DNA from: JANYCO01 sp031416415
GTDB lineage: Bacteria > Bacteroidota > Bacteroidia > Cytophagales > Cytophagaceae
Direction of reading: 5' to 3'
Length of the DNA stretch: 32,374 bases
NCBI GenBank assembly: GCA_031416415.1
Contig: JANOTP010000028.1
Location: forward strand, 1 to 32,374
Below the pieces are notes generated by a model that saw only the letters and a program-made list of their open reading frames with translations, did not search any database and was not told the origin of the DNA. Made by a program: the position numbers and the translations under genes. Position 1 is the first letter of the stretch; the number at the start of each line of letters is the position of its first letter. This document shows, piece after piece, positions 7,552-16,226 of this stretch.

Positions 7552-9243
7552 ATGAATACAGAGATATTGGGAATTATTCTAACATTTGCCGCTACATTAG
7601 CATTGGCTATCCCATTGGGGAAATATATTGCAAAAGTATATTCAGGTGAAAAAACTTTGCTGGATGGAATTTTTCATCCGTTGGAAAAATTATTTTTCCG
7701 CACTAGTAAGATTGATGCATCCAAAGAAATGAATTGGAAAGAACATCTTACAGCTTTGCTTACTATTAATTTAGTATGGTATTTATTTGCCTTATTTATA
7801 CTTATGAATCAAGGCTGGTTGCCTTGGAATCCAGACGGTAATCCTTCCATGACACCTGATCTTGCTTTCAATACAGCCATTAGTTTTCTTGTTAATTGTA
7901 ATTTGCAACACTATTCTGGAGAATCAGGTGCATCTTACCTTTCTCAGATTTTTTGTTTTGTATTCCTTCACTTTGTGTCTGCAGCCACTGGAATGGCCGC
8001 CATGGCAGCTGTATTCAACGCTATGAAAGAAAGAACATCAGACAAACTAGGAAATTTTTATGATTATTTCTTAAAATCTTGCACTAGAATATTGTTGCCT
8101 ATTTCTATTGTGGTCGCTCTTGTATTAGTGTTCAATGGTACTCCTATGAATTTGGAAGGTAAAGAAACGATGATTTCCTTGCAAGGCGATACCGTTCAAG
8201 TATCTAGAGGTCCTGCCGCAGCTATGATTGCTATTAAACATGTTGGAACAAACGGCGGTGGTTATTTTGGTGTTAACTCTGCGCATCCACTAGAGAATCC
8301 AAACTATTTCACCAACTTTATTTTAATAATTTCGCAGGTGATTATTCCAATTGCGATGGTGTTTGCATTAGGATTTTATTTACGAAGAAAAAAATTATCG
8401 CTTATGATCTTCGGGGTTATGACGATTGGATTTCTTTTGTTGGTAATACCTACTGTTTATTATGAAATGCAGGGAAATCCTGCCATCGCTGCGATGGGAG
8501 TAAATATGAGCGATGGTGCTATGGAAGGAAAAGAGGTCCGATTTGGATCTGCGGCTTCTGCCTATTGGAGCATAGTTACTACAATTATTTCTACCGGTTC
8601 AGTCAATGCCATGCACGATAGTTTTATGCCATTATCGGGGATGAACCAAATGATTGGTATGATGATCAATGCTTTCTATGGTGGCTGCGGTGTTGGAATT
8701 CTAAACTTCTATATTTATATCATTATTGCAGTATTTATTTCAGGATTGATGGTAGGTCGTACACCTGAATTTTTAGGTAAAAAAATAGAAGCAAGAGAAA
8801 TGAAAATAGCAATGATCGTGGCATTGTTGCACCCCTTCCTGATACTTGCAGGTACTGCTTTGGCTAGTTATTGTAGCACACTGACTTTAGGTACGCTCAA
8901 TAATCCTGGCTTCCAAGGTTTCTCAGAAATGTTGTACGAATACACATCCGCCTCTGCAAACAATGGTTCTGGCTTTGAAGGTCTTGGTGATAACAATCCA
9001 TTTTGGAATATTACTACGGGTATAATATTAATATTGAGTAGATACCTTCCTATTATAGGTCCTTTAGCCATTGCAGGGCTTCTCGCAAACAAGAAATATA
9101 TACCTGAAAGTGCTGGCACACTAAAAACAGATACTATTACTTTTGGTATGGTGGTCTTTGCAGTCATATTTATTATAGCAGCACTAGCTTTCTTCCCAGC
9201 ATTGACACTGGGACCATTGGCAGAATACTTTAGTCTTTACTAG
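7552..9243 (+). CDS. kdpA: Potassium-transporting ATPase subunit KdpA
   Basis: A 563-residue K+-binding, channel-like subunit of the KdpFABC pump, with about ten hydrophobic helices and SKT-superfamily selectivity loops. Visible family segments include NTAISFLVNCNLQHYSGE, HVGTNGGGYFGVNSAHPLENP, STGSVNAMHDSF and SASANNGSGFEGL, each containing one selectivity-loop glycine motif. Length matches E. coli KdpA (about 557). The ATG at 7552 follows the KdpF stop by 26 bases. KdpA selects K+ and passes it to KdpB by an internal tunnel. Confidence 0.97.
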   Translation: MNTEILGIILTFAATLALAIPLGKYIAKVYSGEKTLLDGIFHPLEKLFFRTSKIDASKEMNWKEHLTALLTINLVWYLFALFILMNQGWLPWNPDGNPSMTPDLAFNTAISFLVNCNLQHYSGESGASYLSQIFCFVFLHFVSAATGMAAMAAVFNAMKERTSDKLGNFYDYFLKSCTRILLPISIVVALVLVFNGTPMNLEGKETMISLQGDTVQVSRGPAAAMIAIKHVGTNGGGYFGVNSAHPLENPNYFTNFILIISQVIIPIAMVFALGFYLRRKKLSLMIFGVMTIGFLLLVIPTVYYEMQGNPAIAAMGVNMSDGAMEGKEVRFGSAASAYWSIVTTIISTGSVNAMHDSFMPLSGMNQMIGMMINAFYGGCGVGILNFYIYIIIAVFISGLMVGRTPEFLGKKIEAREMKIAMIVALLHPFLILAGTALASYCSTLTLGTLNNPGFQGFSEMLYEYTSASANNGSGFEGLGDNNPFWNITTGIILILSRYLPIIGPLAIAGLLANKKYIPESAGTLKTDTITFGMVVFAVIFIIAALAFFPALTLGPLAEYFSLY

Positions 9244-9272
9244 TCGATCATTATTAAAATATACATATAGAG

Positions 9273-11321
9273 ATGAAAGCACAATCAACTTCTTTGTTTC
9301 AAAAAGAAATGGTAATCGAAGCCCTAAGGGAGTCGTTTATAAAATTGAATCCTAAAACTATGATTAAAAATCCAGTCATGTTTACAGTGGAAATAGCTAC
9401 CCTAATTATGTTAGTGGTTACTGTTTATTCCCTTATTACTGGAGATGTTACGCAGGGTTCATTCGGATATAATTTTACAGTATTTCTTATTTTATTCGTT
9501 ACCTTATTATTTGCCAATTTTGCAGAAGCAATTGCAGAAGCCCGTGGAAAGGCGCAAGCCGATAGTTTAAGAAAAACGAGAGAAGATACTCCTGCAAAAA
9601 AAATAATGTCACCAGGAGAGAAAGTACAATTAGTAAGTTCTTCTCAACTAGTAAAAGGAGATATTTTCATCTGTGAAGCGGGTGATATAATACCTACAGA
9701 TGGAGAAATCATAGAAGGTATCGCTACTATTGATGAATCTGCAATTACAGGTGAAAGTGCACCCGTAATAAGAGAATCAGGGGGAGACAAATCAAGTGTA
9801 ACTGGAGGTACGAAAGTGCTTTCTGATAAAATAAAAGTGCTGGTCACCACTCAGCCAGGGGAGAGTTTTCTAGATAAAATGATTGCTCTTGTTGAAGGTG
9901 CCAGCCGCCAAAAAACGCCAAATGAAATAGCCCTTACTATTTTACTTGCAGGATTTACGCTAGTCTTTATAATCGTTTGCGTAACGTTGAAACCCTTTGC
10001 AGACTATGCCAATACCCCCATTACAATTGCGGCATTTATTTCGTTGTTTGTATGTCTTATTCCTACTACAATTGGAGGATTGCTTTCCGCAATAGGCATT
10101 GCTGGAATGGACAGAGCATTGCGTGCTAATGTAATTACCAAATCAGGAAAAGCCGTTGAAACTGCTGGAGATATTGATGTGTTGCTTTTAGATAAAACGG
10201 GAACTATTACGATTGGTAATAGAAAAGCTACCAATTTCTATCCAGCCCCAGGAGTTAATGATAAAGATTTTACTAAACTATGTATCCTTGCATCAAGGGC
10301 AGATGAGACGCCTGAAGGTAAGTCTATTTTAGAATTGGCCTATGCGAAGGGAATAAATATACTTACTCCTCATGAGGAAGGGTTACAACCTATCTTTATA
10401 AAATTCAGTGCTGAAACGCGAAGTAGTGGAGTAGATTTACCTGATGGGAAAAGAATAAGAAAAGGAGCTTACGATGCAATTAAAAATATAACAGAAAAAG
10501 CTGGAAATATATTTCCAAATGAAATTGCTGAGAAAGTAAAATTCATCGCCAACAATGGTGGTACACCACTAGTAGTATCTGAAGATGAAAAAGTAGTAGG
10601 TGTTATTGAATTGCAAGACATCATAAAACCTGGAATTCAAGAACGGTTTGAGCGCCTTAGGAAAATGGGCATTAAAACAGTGATGGTAACAGGTGACAAT
10701 CCTCTAACGGCAAGATACATTGCAGAAAAAGCAGGTGTAGATGATTTTATTGCTGAAGCCAAACCAGAAGATAAAATGAGTTACATCCGAAAAGAACAAT
10801 CTTTAGGAAAGTTAGTAGCGATGATGGGTGATGGAACAAACGATGCGCCAGCACTTGCACAAGCTGATGTGGGTGTTGCAATGAACAGCGGTACCGCTGC
10901 TGCCAAAGAAGCTGGTAATATGGTGGACCTTGACAACGATCCTACAAAACTTATTGAAATAGTAGAAATAGGCAAACAATTGCTAATGACCAGAGGAACG
11001 CTGACGACATTCTCGATAGCTAACGACGTAGCAAAATATTTTGCGATTGTTCCAGCTTTATTCATTACCTCTATTCCTGCACTTCAAAGTTTGAATATAA
11101 TGAAACTGCACTCACCCGAAAGTGCTATACTTTCGGCTATCATATTTAATGCAATCATTATTCCAATACTGATCCCACTTGCGTTAAAAGGTGTTGAATA
11201 CAAACCTATAGGAGCAAGTGCATTGCTTAGAAGGAATCTTTTTATTTACGGACTTGGTGGTGTTATCGTTCCATTTATAGGTATCAAATTAATTGATTTG
11301 GTTGTAGGCTTGTTTGTATAA
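9273..11321 (+). CDS. kdpB: Potassium-transporting P-type ATPase subunit KdpB
   Basis: A 682-residue P-type ATPase, the energy-coupling subunit of KdpFABC. The phosphorylated aspartate is D307 in DKTGT. The actuator motif TGES is in AITGESAPVIRES, whose serine is the one phosphorylated for inhibition in the E. coli pump. The nucleotide-binding domain includes MVTGDNPLTA and the hinge MMGDGTNDAPALAQADVG. Membrane helices lie at about 37-85, 215-275 and 585-680. Length equals E. coli KdpB. It is 29 bases downstream of kdpA. Confidence 0.97.
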   Translation: MKAQSTSLFQKEMVIEALRESFIKLNPKTMIKNPVMFTVEIATLIMLVVTVYSLITGDVTQGSFGYNFTVFLILFVTLLFANFAEAIAEARGKAQADSLRKTREDTPAKKIMSPGEKVQLVSSSQLVKGDIFICEAGDIIPTDGEIIEGIATIDESAITGESAPVIRESGGDKSSVTGGTKVLSDKIKVLVTTQPGESFLDKMIALVEGASRQKTPNEIALTILLAGFTLVFIIVCVTLKPFADYANTPITIAAFISLFVCLIPTTIGGLLSAIGIAGMDRALRANVITKSGKAVETAGDIDVLLLDKTGTITIGNRKATNFYPAPGVNDKDFTKLCILASRADETPEGKSILELAYAKGINILTPHEEGLQPIFIKFSAETRSSGVDLPDGKRIRKGAYDAIKNITEKAGNIFPNEIAEKVKFIANNGGTPLVVSEDEKVVGVIELQDIIKPGIQERFERLRKMGIKTVMVTGDNPLTARYIAEKAGVDDFIAEAKPEDKMSYIRKEQSLGKLVAMMGDGTNDAPALAQADVGVAMNSGTAAAKEAGNMVDLDNDPTKLIEIVEIGKQLLMTRGTLTTFSIANDVAKYFAIVPALFITSIPALQSLNIMKLHSPESAILSAIIFNAIIIPILIPLALKGVEYKPIGASALLRRNLFIYGLGGVIVPFIGIKLIDLVVGLFV

Positions 11322-11372
11322 AAAAAGTAACTTTCTTTTACGAATCCAATTGAAAATTTTAAATATAATAAT

Positions 11373-11909
11373 ATGAAAAATCACTTATTCCCCGCCATAA
11401 AATTAACACTCTTGAGCATGGTATTGCTCACGTTAGTATACCCCGCTTTTATTTGGGCAATAGGACTCTTTAGCATCAATGGAGGTAAAGGAGACCTGGA
11501 AAATATAGGACAGAAATTTACGGAAGATAGGTATTTCTGGTCAAGACCATCTGCAGTAGATTATAATGCAGCAGGTTCTGCTGGTAGTAATAAAGGTCCT
11601 TCTAATCCTGATTATTTAGCACTTGTGCAATCTAGAAAAGACAGTTTTCTTATTCATAATCCTACAGTTAAAAGTAATGAAATACCTGTAGACATTATCA
11701 CTGCCTCTGGAAGTGGCTTGGATCCTAATATATCTCCTCAAGCGGCAAGAATTCAAATTGCACGTATTGCACAAATAAGAAAATTGAATGAGGAAAAATT
11801 ACAAACACTGGTAAAAGAATACACAGAATTTCCTACGTTTGGTTTTTTTGGTATTGAAAAAATAAATGTATTAAAATTAAATACAGCACTTGATAAATTA
11901 AGCAAGTAG
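11373..11909 (+). CDS. kdpC: Potassium-transporting ATPase subunit KdpC
   Basis: A 178-residue protein with one N-terminal membrane helix (about 8-32) and a periplasmic/extracytoplasmic domain. Family motifs are FWSRPSAVDYNAAGSAGSN, GPSNPDYL and SGSGLDPNISPQAARIQ. KdpC is the assembly and K+-affinity subunit that contacts KdpB. It is 51 bases after kdpB and 13 bases before the KdpD-like gene. Length is close to the family norm (about 190). Confidence 0.95.
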   Translation: MKNHLFPAIKLTLLSMVLLTLVYPAFIWAIGLFSINGGKGDLENIGQKFTEDRYFWSRPSAVDYNAAGSAGSNKGPSNPDYLALVQSRKDSFLIHNPTVKSNEIPVDIITASGSGLDPNISPQAARIQIARIAQIRKLNEEKLQTLVKEYTEFPTFGFFGIEKINVLKLNTALDKLSK

Positions 11910-11922
11910 AAGTAGTAGGATT

Positions 11923-13041
11923 ATGTCAGAAAAAGAATCTTTACCAGAGTATTTTCTTGAACTGATAAAAAAATCAAGAAGAGGAAAACTGAAAATATAT
12001 ATTGGCATGAGTGCGGGTGTAGGTAAAACCTACCGAATGCTTCAGGAGTCTCATGCATTGTTAAAAAATGGAATAAATATTCTGGTTGGTTATATTGAAA
12101 CGCACAATCGCCCAGAAACACATGCCCTGGTTGAAGGATTACCTTTTGTACCTAGAAGAAAAATATTCTATAAGGGAAAAGAGTTAGAAGAAATGGATGT
12201 ACAGTCCATTATTATGAGACATCCCGAAGTAGTGATCGTTGATGAACTGGCACATACAAATGTGCCAGGTTCTAAAAATGAAAAAAGATGGCAGGATGTA
12301 TTGGAAATATTAGATGCAGGCATTAACGTAATTAGTGCGGTTAATATTCAACATATAGAAAGTCTAAATAAGTCCGTAGAGAAAATAGCTAACATTGAGG
12401 TTACAGAACGTGTTCCTGATCATGTATTGAGAAGTGCTGATGAAGTAGTAAATATTGATCTTACCGCAGACGAATTGGTAGCTCGGTTGAAAGATGGTAA
12501 AATATACGATAAGAGTAAAATAGAAACTGCTCTCAAAAATTTCTTCATTACTGAAAATTTACTTCAACTTAGGGAGTTAGCCTTAAGAGAGGTAGCGCAT
12601 CAAGTGGAAAGAAAAATTGAAACTGAAGTTTTTAAAAAAGAAAATTTTATTCCAGATAAAATTCTAGCTTGTATAAGTACCAATGATAAAGGTGCGAAAA
12701 ATATTATCAGAAAAACATCTCGACTTGCCACATTTTATGGCTTTCAATGGATGGTTTTATATGTGCAAACGCCAAGAGAAGAAAGCGACAAAATAAATTT
12801 AGCAGCACAAAGACATTTGATTAATAACTTCAAAATGGCTACAGAGCTAGGTGCCGAAGTGATTAAGAAAAAAGGAATAGACATTGCAAAAATAATTACC
12901 GAAACAGCTCTCGAACAGGAATGTAAACTCATAATAATAGGGAAACCTCATTATAGTTTTTGGAATTTCTTGTTAAATAGAAATTTGATTGATAAAATAT
13001 TAAAATATTCTAACGAAATTGATATCGTACTAGTTAGCTAA
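11923..13041 (+). CDS. kdpD: KdpD N-terminal sensor protein (KdpD + USP domains, no kinase)
   Basis: A 372-residue cytoplasmic protein equal to the N-terminal part of KdpD. Residues 20-230 are the KdpD domain with Walker A GMSAGVGKT at 28-36, Walker B IVDELAHTN around D107/E108 and the segment NIQHIESLN. About 245-372 is a universal-stress-protein fold (ILACIST, RLATFYGFQWMVLYVQ). It ends there: the four-helix DUF4118 segment and the histidine kinase core of full KdpD (about 890 residues) are absent. The following gene starts 3 bases later and supplies a kinase, so KdpD is split in two. Other Bacteroidota also carry short KdpD proteins. How K+ or a nucleotide signal reaches the kinase is unknown. 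Confidence 0.92.
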   Translation: MSEKESLPEYFLELIKKSRRGKLKIYIGMSAGVGKTYRMLQESHALLKNGINILVGYIETHNRPETHALVEGLPFVPRRKIFYKGKELEEMDVQSIIMRHPEVVIVDELAHTNVPGSKNEKRWQDVLEILDAGINVISAVNIQHIESLNKSVEKIANIEVTERVPDHVLRSADEVVNIDLTADELVARLKDGKIYDKSKIETALKNFFITENLLQLRELALREVAHQVERKIETEVFKKENFIPDKILACISTNDKGAKNIIRKTSRLATFYGFQWMVLYVQTPREESDKINLAAQRHLINNFKMATELGAEVIKKKGIDIAKIITETALEQECKLIIIGKPHYSFWNFLLNRNLIDKILKYSNEIDIVLVS

Positions 13042-13044
13042 ATT

Positions 13045-14736
13045 ATGAGAATAAAAACAAAATTGTCGTTAGGGCTTGGTTTTCTCTTTTCTGTATTATT
13101 ACTGCTTGCCGTATTGGGTATATTTTATATTCATAGATTATCCAACGATTCGAAGAGTATTACAAAAGATAATTATGAGAGTTTAGTGTATTCTAAAAAT
13201 ATGATGAGTGCACTCGATGAGTTGGATATTGATCAAAAATCTTCTCTATTAAAATTCGAAACTAATTTAAAAGCGCAGGAAAATAATATTACCGAAGAGG
13301 GCGAGGAAGAAATAACAATCGAACTTAGAAATGAATTTAAAAATTTAAAATTAGATTCATTAACGAATTCAGAAAAAAATCTTGTCCGTCAGAAATTATA
13401 TGCTATTACAGAAATAAATTTACAGTCAATAGTAAGAAAAAATAAAGAAGCCAGTGAGTCGGCTAGTGATGCTGTTTTGTATATGAGTCTGATAGCTGCC
13501 GTTACTATTTTGATTACATTTTCTTTTATTGTTAACTTTCCAGGATATATTGCTAATCCAATAAAAGAGCTTACCGATAGTATAAAAGAGATCTCTAGGA
13601 AAAATTATTCTCAACGGTTGCATTTTAAATCGAACGATGAGTTTGGTGAGCTTGCTATAGCGTTTAATAAAATGGCAAAAAAATTAGACGAATATGATAA
13701 TAGCAATCTAGCACAGATTATTTTTCAAAAAAAACGTATTGAAACAATTATTAATACAATGCACGATCCAATAATTGGGTTGGATGAAAATAATTTTGTT
13801 CTATTTGTAAATCAAGAAGCGATTGGAATTTTGGGAATATCTGAAGTAGATATGTTAGGTAAATACGCACCTGATGTAGCTTTGCACAATGATTTGTTAA
13901 GAGTTTTACTCAATGAAACAGATGTTTCAAAACCGCTTAAAATATTTTCAGAAAATAAAGAATCCTATTTTACCAAAGAAATTCTTCAGATTATTTCAGA
14001 TAGTAATATTATAGGAAAGGTGATTGTTTTAAAAAATGTCACAAAATTTAAAGAACTGGATGCTGCTAAAACAAATTTTATAGCTACGATCTCTCACGAA
14101 TTAAAAACACCCATTGCATCTATCAAGATGGGTTTGAAATTATTGAAAGATGATAGGGTAGGGGTTGTGAACGAAGAACAGAAAAAATTAATAGAGAATA
14201 TAAGTGAAGATACCAGTAGGTTATTGAAAATCACAGGAGAGTTGTTGGATTTGAGTCAGGTGGAAAGTGGTACAATTCAACTTCATTACAATCCTACAGC
14301 ACCTCAAGAAGTAGTCGACTATGCCATTCAGTCTATGAAGTTTCAAGCAGAACAAAAAGGGGTAAACATAGATATTAAAATACAAGAAGAGTTACCCTAT
14401 TTGAATATAGATATAGAAAAGACAGCATGGGTAATGGTGAATCTTATTTCCAATGCCATTCGTTATTCGGCTGAGAATAGTAAAATTGAGATTGATATAA
14501 AAAAGGATAAAGAGCATATTATTTTTTCTGTCAAAGATTTTGGAAAAGGAATTGATCCAAAATATATAGATAAGATATTTGATAAATTTTTCAGAATTCC
14601 AAATGGGGTACCTTCTTCAGGTACAGGTCTTGGTTTGGCTATTTCGAAAGACTTTATAGAGTCGCAGCAAGGAATTATATGGGTCGAGAGCGAATTTGGA
14701 AAAGGGAGTGAGTTTAAGTTTAGTTTGCCGATTTAG
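13045..14736 (+). CDS. Transmembrane sensor histidine kinase paired with short KdpD
   Basis: A 563-residue kinase. Membrane helix 1 is at about 9-29. A helical extracytoplasmic domain of about 115 residues follows (highly charged, 4HB-like). Helix 2 is at about 147-167, then HAMP (about 168-220), PAS (about 226-330), HisKA with phospho-acceptor H351 in ISHELKTPIAS, and an HATPase_c domain (NLISNAIRYSA, FGKGIDPKYIDKIF, GTGLGLAIS). It starts 3 bases after the kdpD stop, so the two are probably co-translated. No response regulator follows. I infer that it signals to the sigma-54 regulator at 3595 and receives input from the soluble KdpD protein. Confidence 0.9.
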   Translation: MRIKTKLSLGLGFLFSVLLLLAVLGIFYIHRLSNDSKSITKDNYESLVYSKNMMSALDELDIDQKSSLLKFETNLKAQENNITEEGEEEITIELRNEFKNLKLDSLTNSEKNLVRQKLYAITEINLQSIVRKNKEASESASDAVLYMSLIAAVTILITFSFIVNFPGYIANPIKELTDSIKEISRKNYSQRLHFKSNDEFGELAIAFNKMAKKLDEYDNSNLAQIIFQKKRIETIINTMHDPIIGLDENNFVLFVNQEAIGILGISEVDMLGKYAPDVALHNDLLRVLLNETDVSKPLKIFSENKESYFTKEILQIISDSNIIGKVIVLKNVTKFKELDAAKTNFIATISHELKTPIASIKMGLKLLKDDRVGVVNEEQKKLIENISEDTSRLLKITGELLDLSQVESGTIQLHYNPTAPQEVVDYAIQSMKFQAEQKGVNIDIKIQEELPYLNIDIEKTAWVMVNLISNAIRYSAENSKIEIDIKKDKEHIIFSVKDFGKGIDPKYIDKIFDKFFRIPNGVPSSGTGLGLAISKDFIESQQGIIWVESEFGKGSEFKFSLPI

Positions 14737-14875
14737 GTAGAGATGTGCATCAATCGGAAAAGTTGGGGGAGAAAAATCAGTTTATGTTTGAATATACTTC
14801 TGGACATCAAGAGTAGTGAAAAGTTTCCCTAAGATTTCAAAATTGTTTCGGCAATAATCATGAGTTTTTTACAAA

Positions 14876-14907
14876 AAAAGAGTCACTAATTACTTAGTGA
14901 CTCTTTT
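14876..14907 (-). terminator. Terminator of the tRNA-Pro transcript
   Basis: A 14-bp perfect stem (arms 14876-14889 and 14894-14907) with a 4-base loop. On the minus strand it is followed by a run of T, so it ends the tRNA-Pro transcript 8 bases after the tRNA. It may also stop plus-strand transcripts from the kinase gene. The segment 14737-14875 holds nothing else that I can support. Confidence 0.85.
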
Positions 14908-14915
14908 GGTATCAG

Positions 14916-14989
14916 TCGGGGTGGCAGGATTCGAACCTACGACCTCCTGCTCCCAAAGCAGGCGCGATACCGGGCTACGCTACACCCCG
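14916..14989 (-). tRNA. tRNA-Pro(UGG)
   Basis: A 74-base cloverleaf on the minus strand. The acceptor CGGGGTG pairs with CACCCCG, followed by discriminator A. The anticodon stem CCTGC/GCAGG encloses loop TTTGGGA, giving anticodon UGG. The T arm has loop TTCGAAT. CCA is not encoded. Confidence 0.97.
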
Positions 14990-15010
14990 ATTCTCTTTTT
15001 TTAGGGACTG

Positions 15011-15041
15011 CAAAGGTAGAAAAAAAATTTAATTTACCAAA
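15011..15041 (-). promoter_or_regulatory. Promoter of tRNA-Pro
   Basis: Minus-strand TTTG (15038-15041), 19-base spacer, TACCTTTG (15011-15018). This is an exact match to the Bacteroidota primary-sigma consensus TTTG-N19/20-TAnnTTTG, placed 22 bases before the tRNA 5' end. Confidence 0.85.
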
Positions 15042-15051
15042 TTTATTTTTG

Positions 15052-15140
15052 TAGAGAGAGAGGGATTCGAACCCTCGGTACCAGTTACCCAGTACGACAG
15101 TTTAGCAAACTGTTCCTTTAGGCCGCTCAGGCATCTCTCT
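15052..15140 (-). tRNA. tRNA-Ser(GCU)
   Basis: An 89-base cloverleaf with a long variable arm on the minus strand. The acceptor AGAGAGA pairs with TCTCTCT. The anticodon stem ACAGT/ACTGT encloses loop TTGCTAA, giving anticodon GCU. The variable arm pairs GTAC/GTAC. The T stem is GAGGG/CCCTC with loop TTCGAAT. In this register the first pair is A-U and the discriminator is A rather than the usual G. CCA is not encoded. Confidence 0.95.
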
Positions 15141-15166
15141 ATTTCTTTTTCTTTTGAAAAAGTATG

Positions 15167-15197
15167 CAAATATAGCACTTCTTACTTTATATGCCAA
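15167..15197 (-). promoter_or_regulatory. Promoter of tRNA-Ser
   Basis: Minus-strand TTG (15195-15197), 20-base spacer, TATATTTG (15167-15174). This is an exact Bacteroidota consensus 26 bases upstream of the tRNA 5' end. Confidence 0.85.
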
Positions 15198-15201
15198 TCT
15201 C

Positions 15202-15230
15202 TTTATATAAATATTTAATATTTATATAAA
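15202..15230. repeat. AT-only 13-bp inverted repeat before batB
   Basis: Arms TTTATATAAATAT and ATATTTATATAAA with a 3-base centre, all A/T. It lies between the tRNA-Ser promoter and the batB-like gene, 30 bases before its start. It could be a weak hairpin or a regulator site, and no clear batB promoter is visible around it. Confidence 0.4.
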
Positions 15231-15260
15231 ATTGATCTTTCTCCGTAAATTGCCTTATAA

Positions 15261-16226
15261 ATGAATTGGCTTAGAGAAATATCACAGTCTGAATACCTTT
15301 ATATCATAGCTTTTATAGTATTTTACTTAGGTTATGCTACAAGAATATATTTTATTTCTAAAAAAATAAAGATAAGTCTACCACGGTTACTACTAAAATT
15401 TATCCTTAGGTCACTTTATTTCACCCTTTTCATAATTGCCCTTTTAGGCCCTTCGTTTGGGGATATTAAAAAAGAAATAAAGGCAATTGGGAAAGACATT
15501 TATATAGCGATTGATTTATCTAAATCAATGGATGCTAACGATGTAAGTCCATCGCGTCTGGAAAAAGTTAAATTTGAGTTCTCTAAAGTGCTTAAAAAAT
15601 TTAATTCGGATCGGATCGGATTACTAATTTTTTCAGAAGAAGCGTATATACAATGTCCGCTTACCTATGATCAAAGTGCGTTGAAATTATTTTTGGAAAC
15701 AATTTCAACAAAAAGCTTTTCCTCCGGCAGTACCGATTTGAATGCACCACTTGCTTTAGCGTATAGTAAATTTACTTCTGAAAGCACTTTAAACGAACAA
15801 GCTAAGGTTTTGATATTAGTTACCGATGGTGAAGATTTTAGTGGAGGATATTCTATTGATTGGCTTAAGAAAATAAAGAAAGCAGGTATTAATTTTTTTG
15901 TAGTAGGAATTGGAACGGAAAAAGGTGGACGTATACTAACGGAAAATGGTTTCAAAACCGATAAATTTGGTGAAGACATCATTACTAAACTTAATGTTCA
16001 AGGATTAAAAAGCTTGTGTGAAATCACAGGTGGAAAATATTATGAAATAACTTCTGAATCCAACGATATGGAAATTATGGTAAATAAGATTGTAAAAGTG
16101 GAAGGAACGTTTAAAGGGAGTCGTAAAATAGAGAGTGCGGCTAATAAATATTTTTATTTTTTGTTTATAGCTTTAGTGCTAGTAATTATAGATGTTTTAA
16201 TTAGTGTTAAGACAATAAAGATATGA
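15261..16226 (+). CDS. batB: BatB-like VWA-domain membrane protein
   Basis: A 321-residue protein with two N-terminal membrane helices (about 11-33 and 43-63), a von Willebrand A domain (about 77-285) and a C-terminal helix (about 296-316). The metal-binding MIDAS is complete: D85-L-S87-K-S89, T158 (GSTDL) and D189 (TDGED). This is the plan of BatA/BatB, membrane VWA proteins linked to envelope stress tolerance in Bacteroides and Leptospira. The next gene overlaps its stop by four bases. The usual MoxR, DUF58, BatA and BatD neighbours are not in the window, so the cluster is reduced or split. Confidence 0.85.
   Translation: MNWLREISQSEYLYIIAFIVFYLGYATRIYFISKKIKISLPRLLLKFILRSLYFTLFIIALLGPSFGDIKKEIKAIGKDIYIAIDLSKSMDANDVSPSRLEKVKFEFSKVLKKFNSDRIGLLIFSEEAYIQCPLTYDQSALKLFLETISTKSFSSGSTDLNAPLALAYSKFTSESTLNEQAKVLILVTDGEDFSGGYSIDWLKKIKKAGINFFVVGIGTEKGGRILTENGFKTDKFGEDIITKLNVQGLKSLCEITGGKYYEITSESNDMEIMVNKIVKVEGTFKGSRKIESAANKYFYFLFIALVLVIIDVLISVKTIKI

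Noticed and set aside
14743..14832. 29-codon frame after the histidine kinase gene
   Set aside because: Residue composition is unlike a protein (MCINRKSWGRK...), there is no start context, and it runs towards the tRNA terminator; probably chance.
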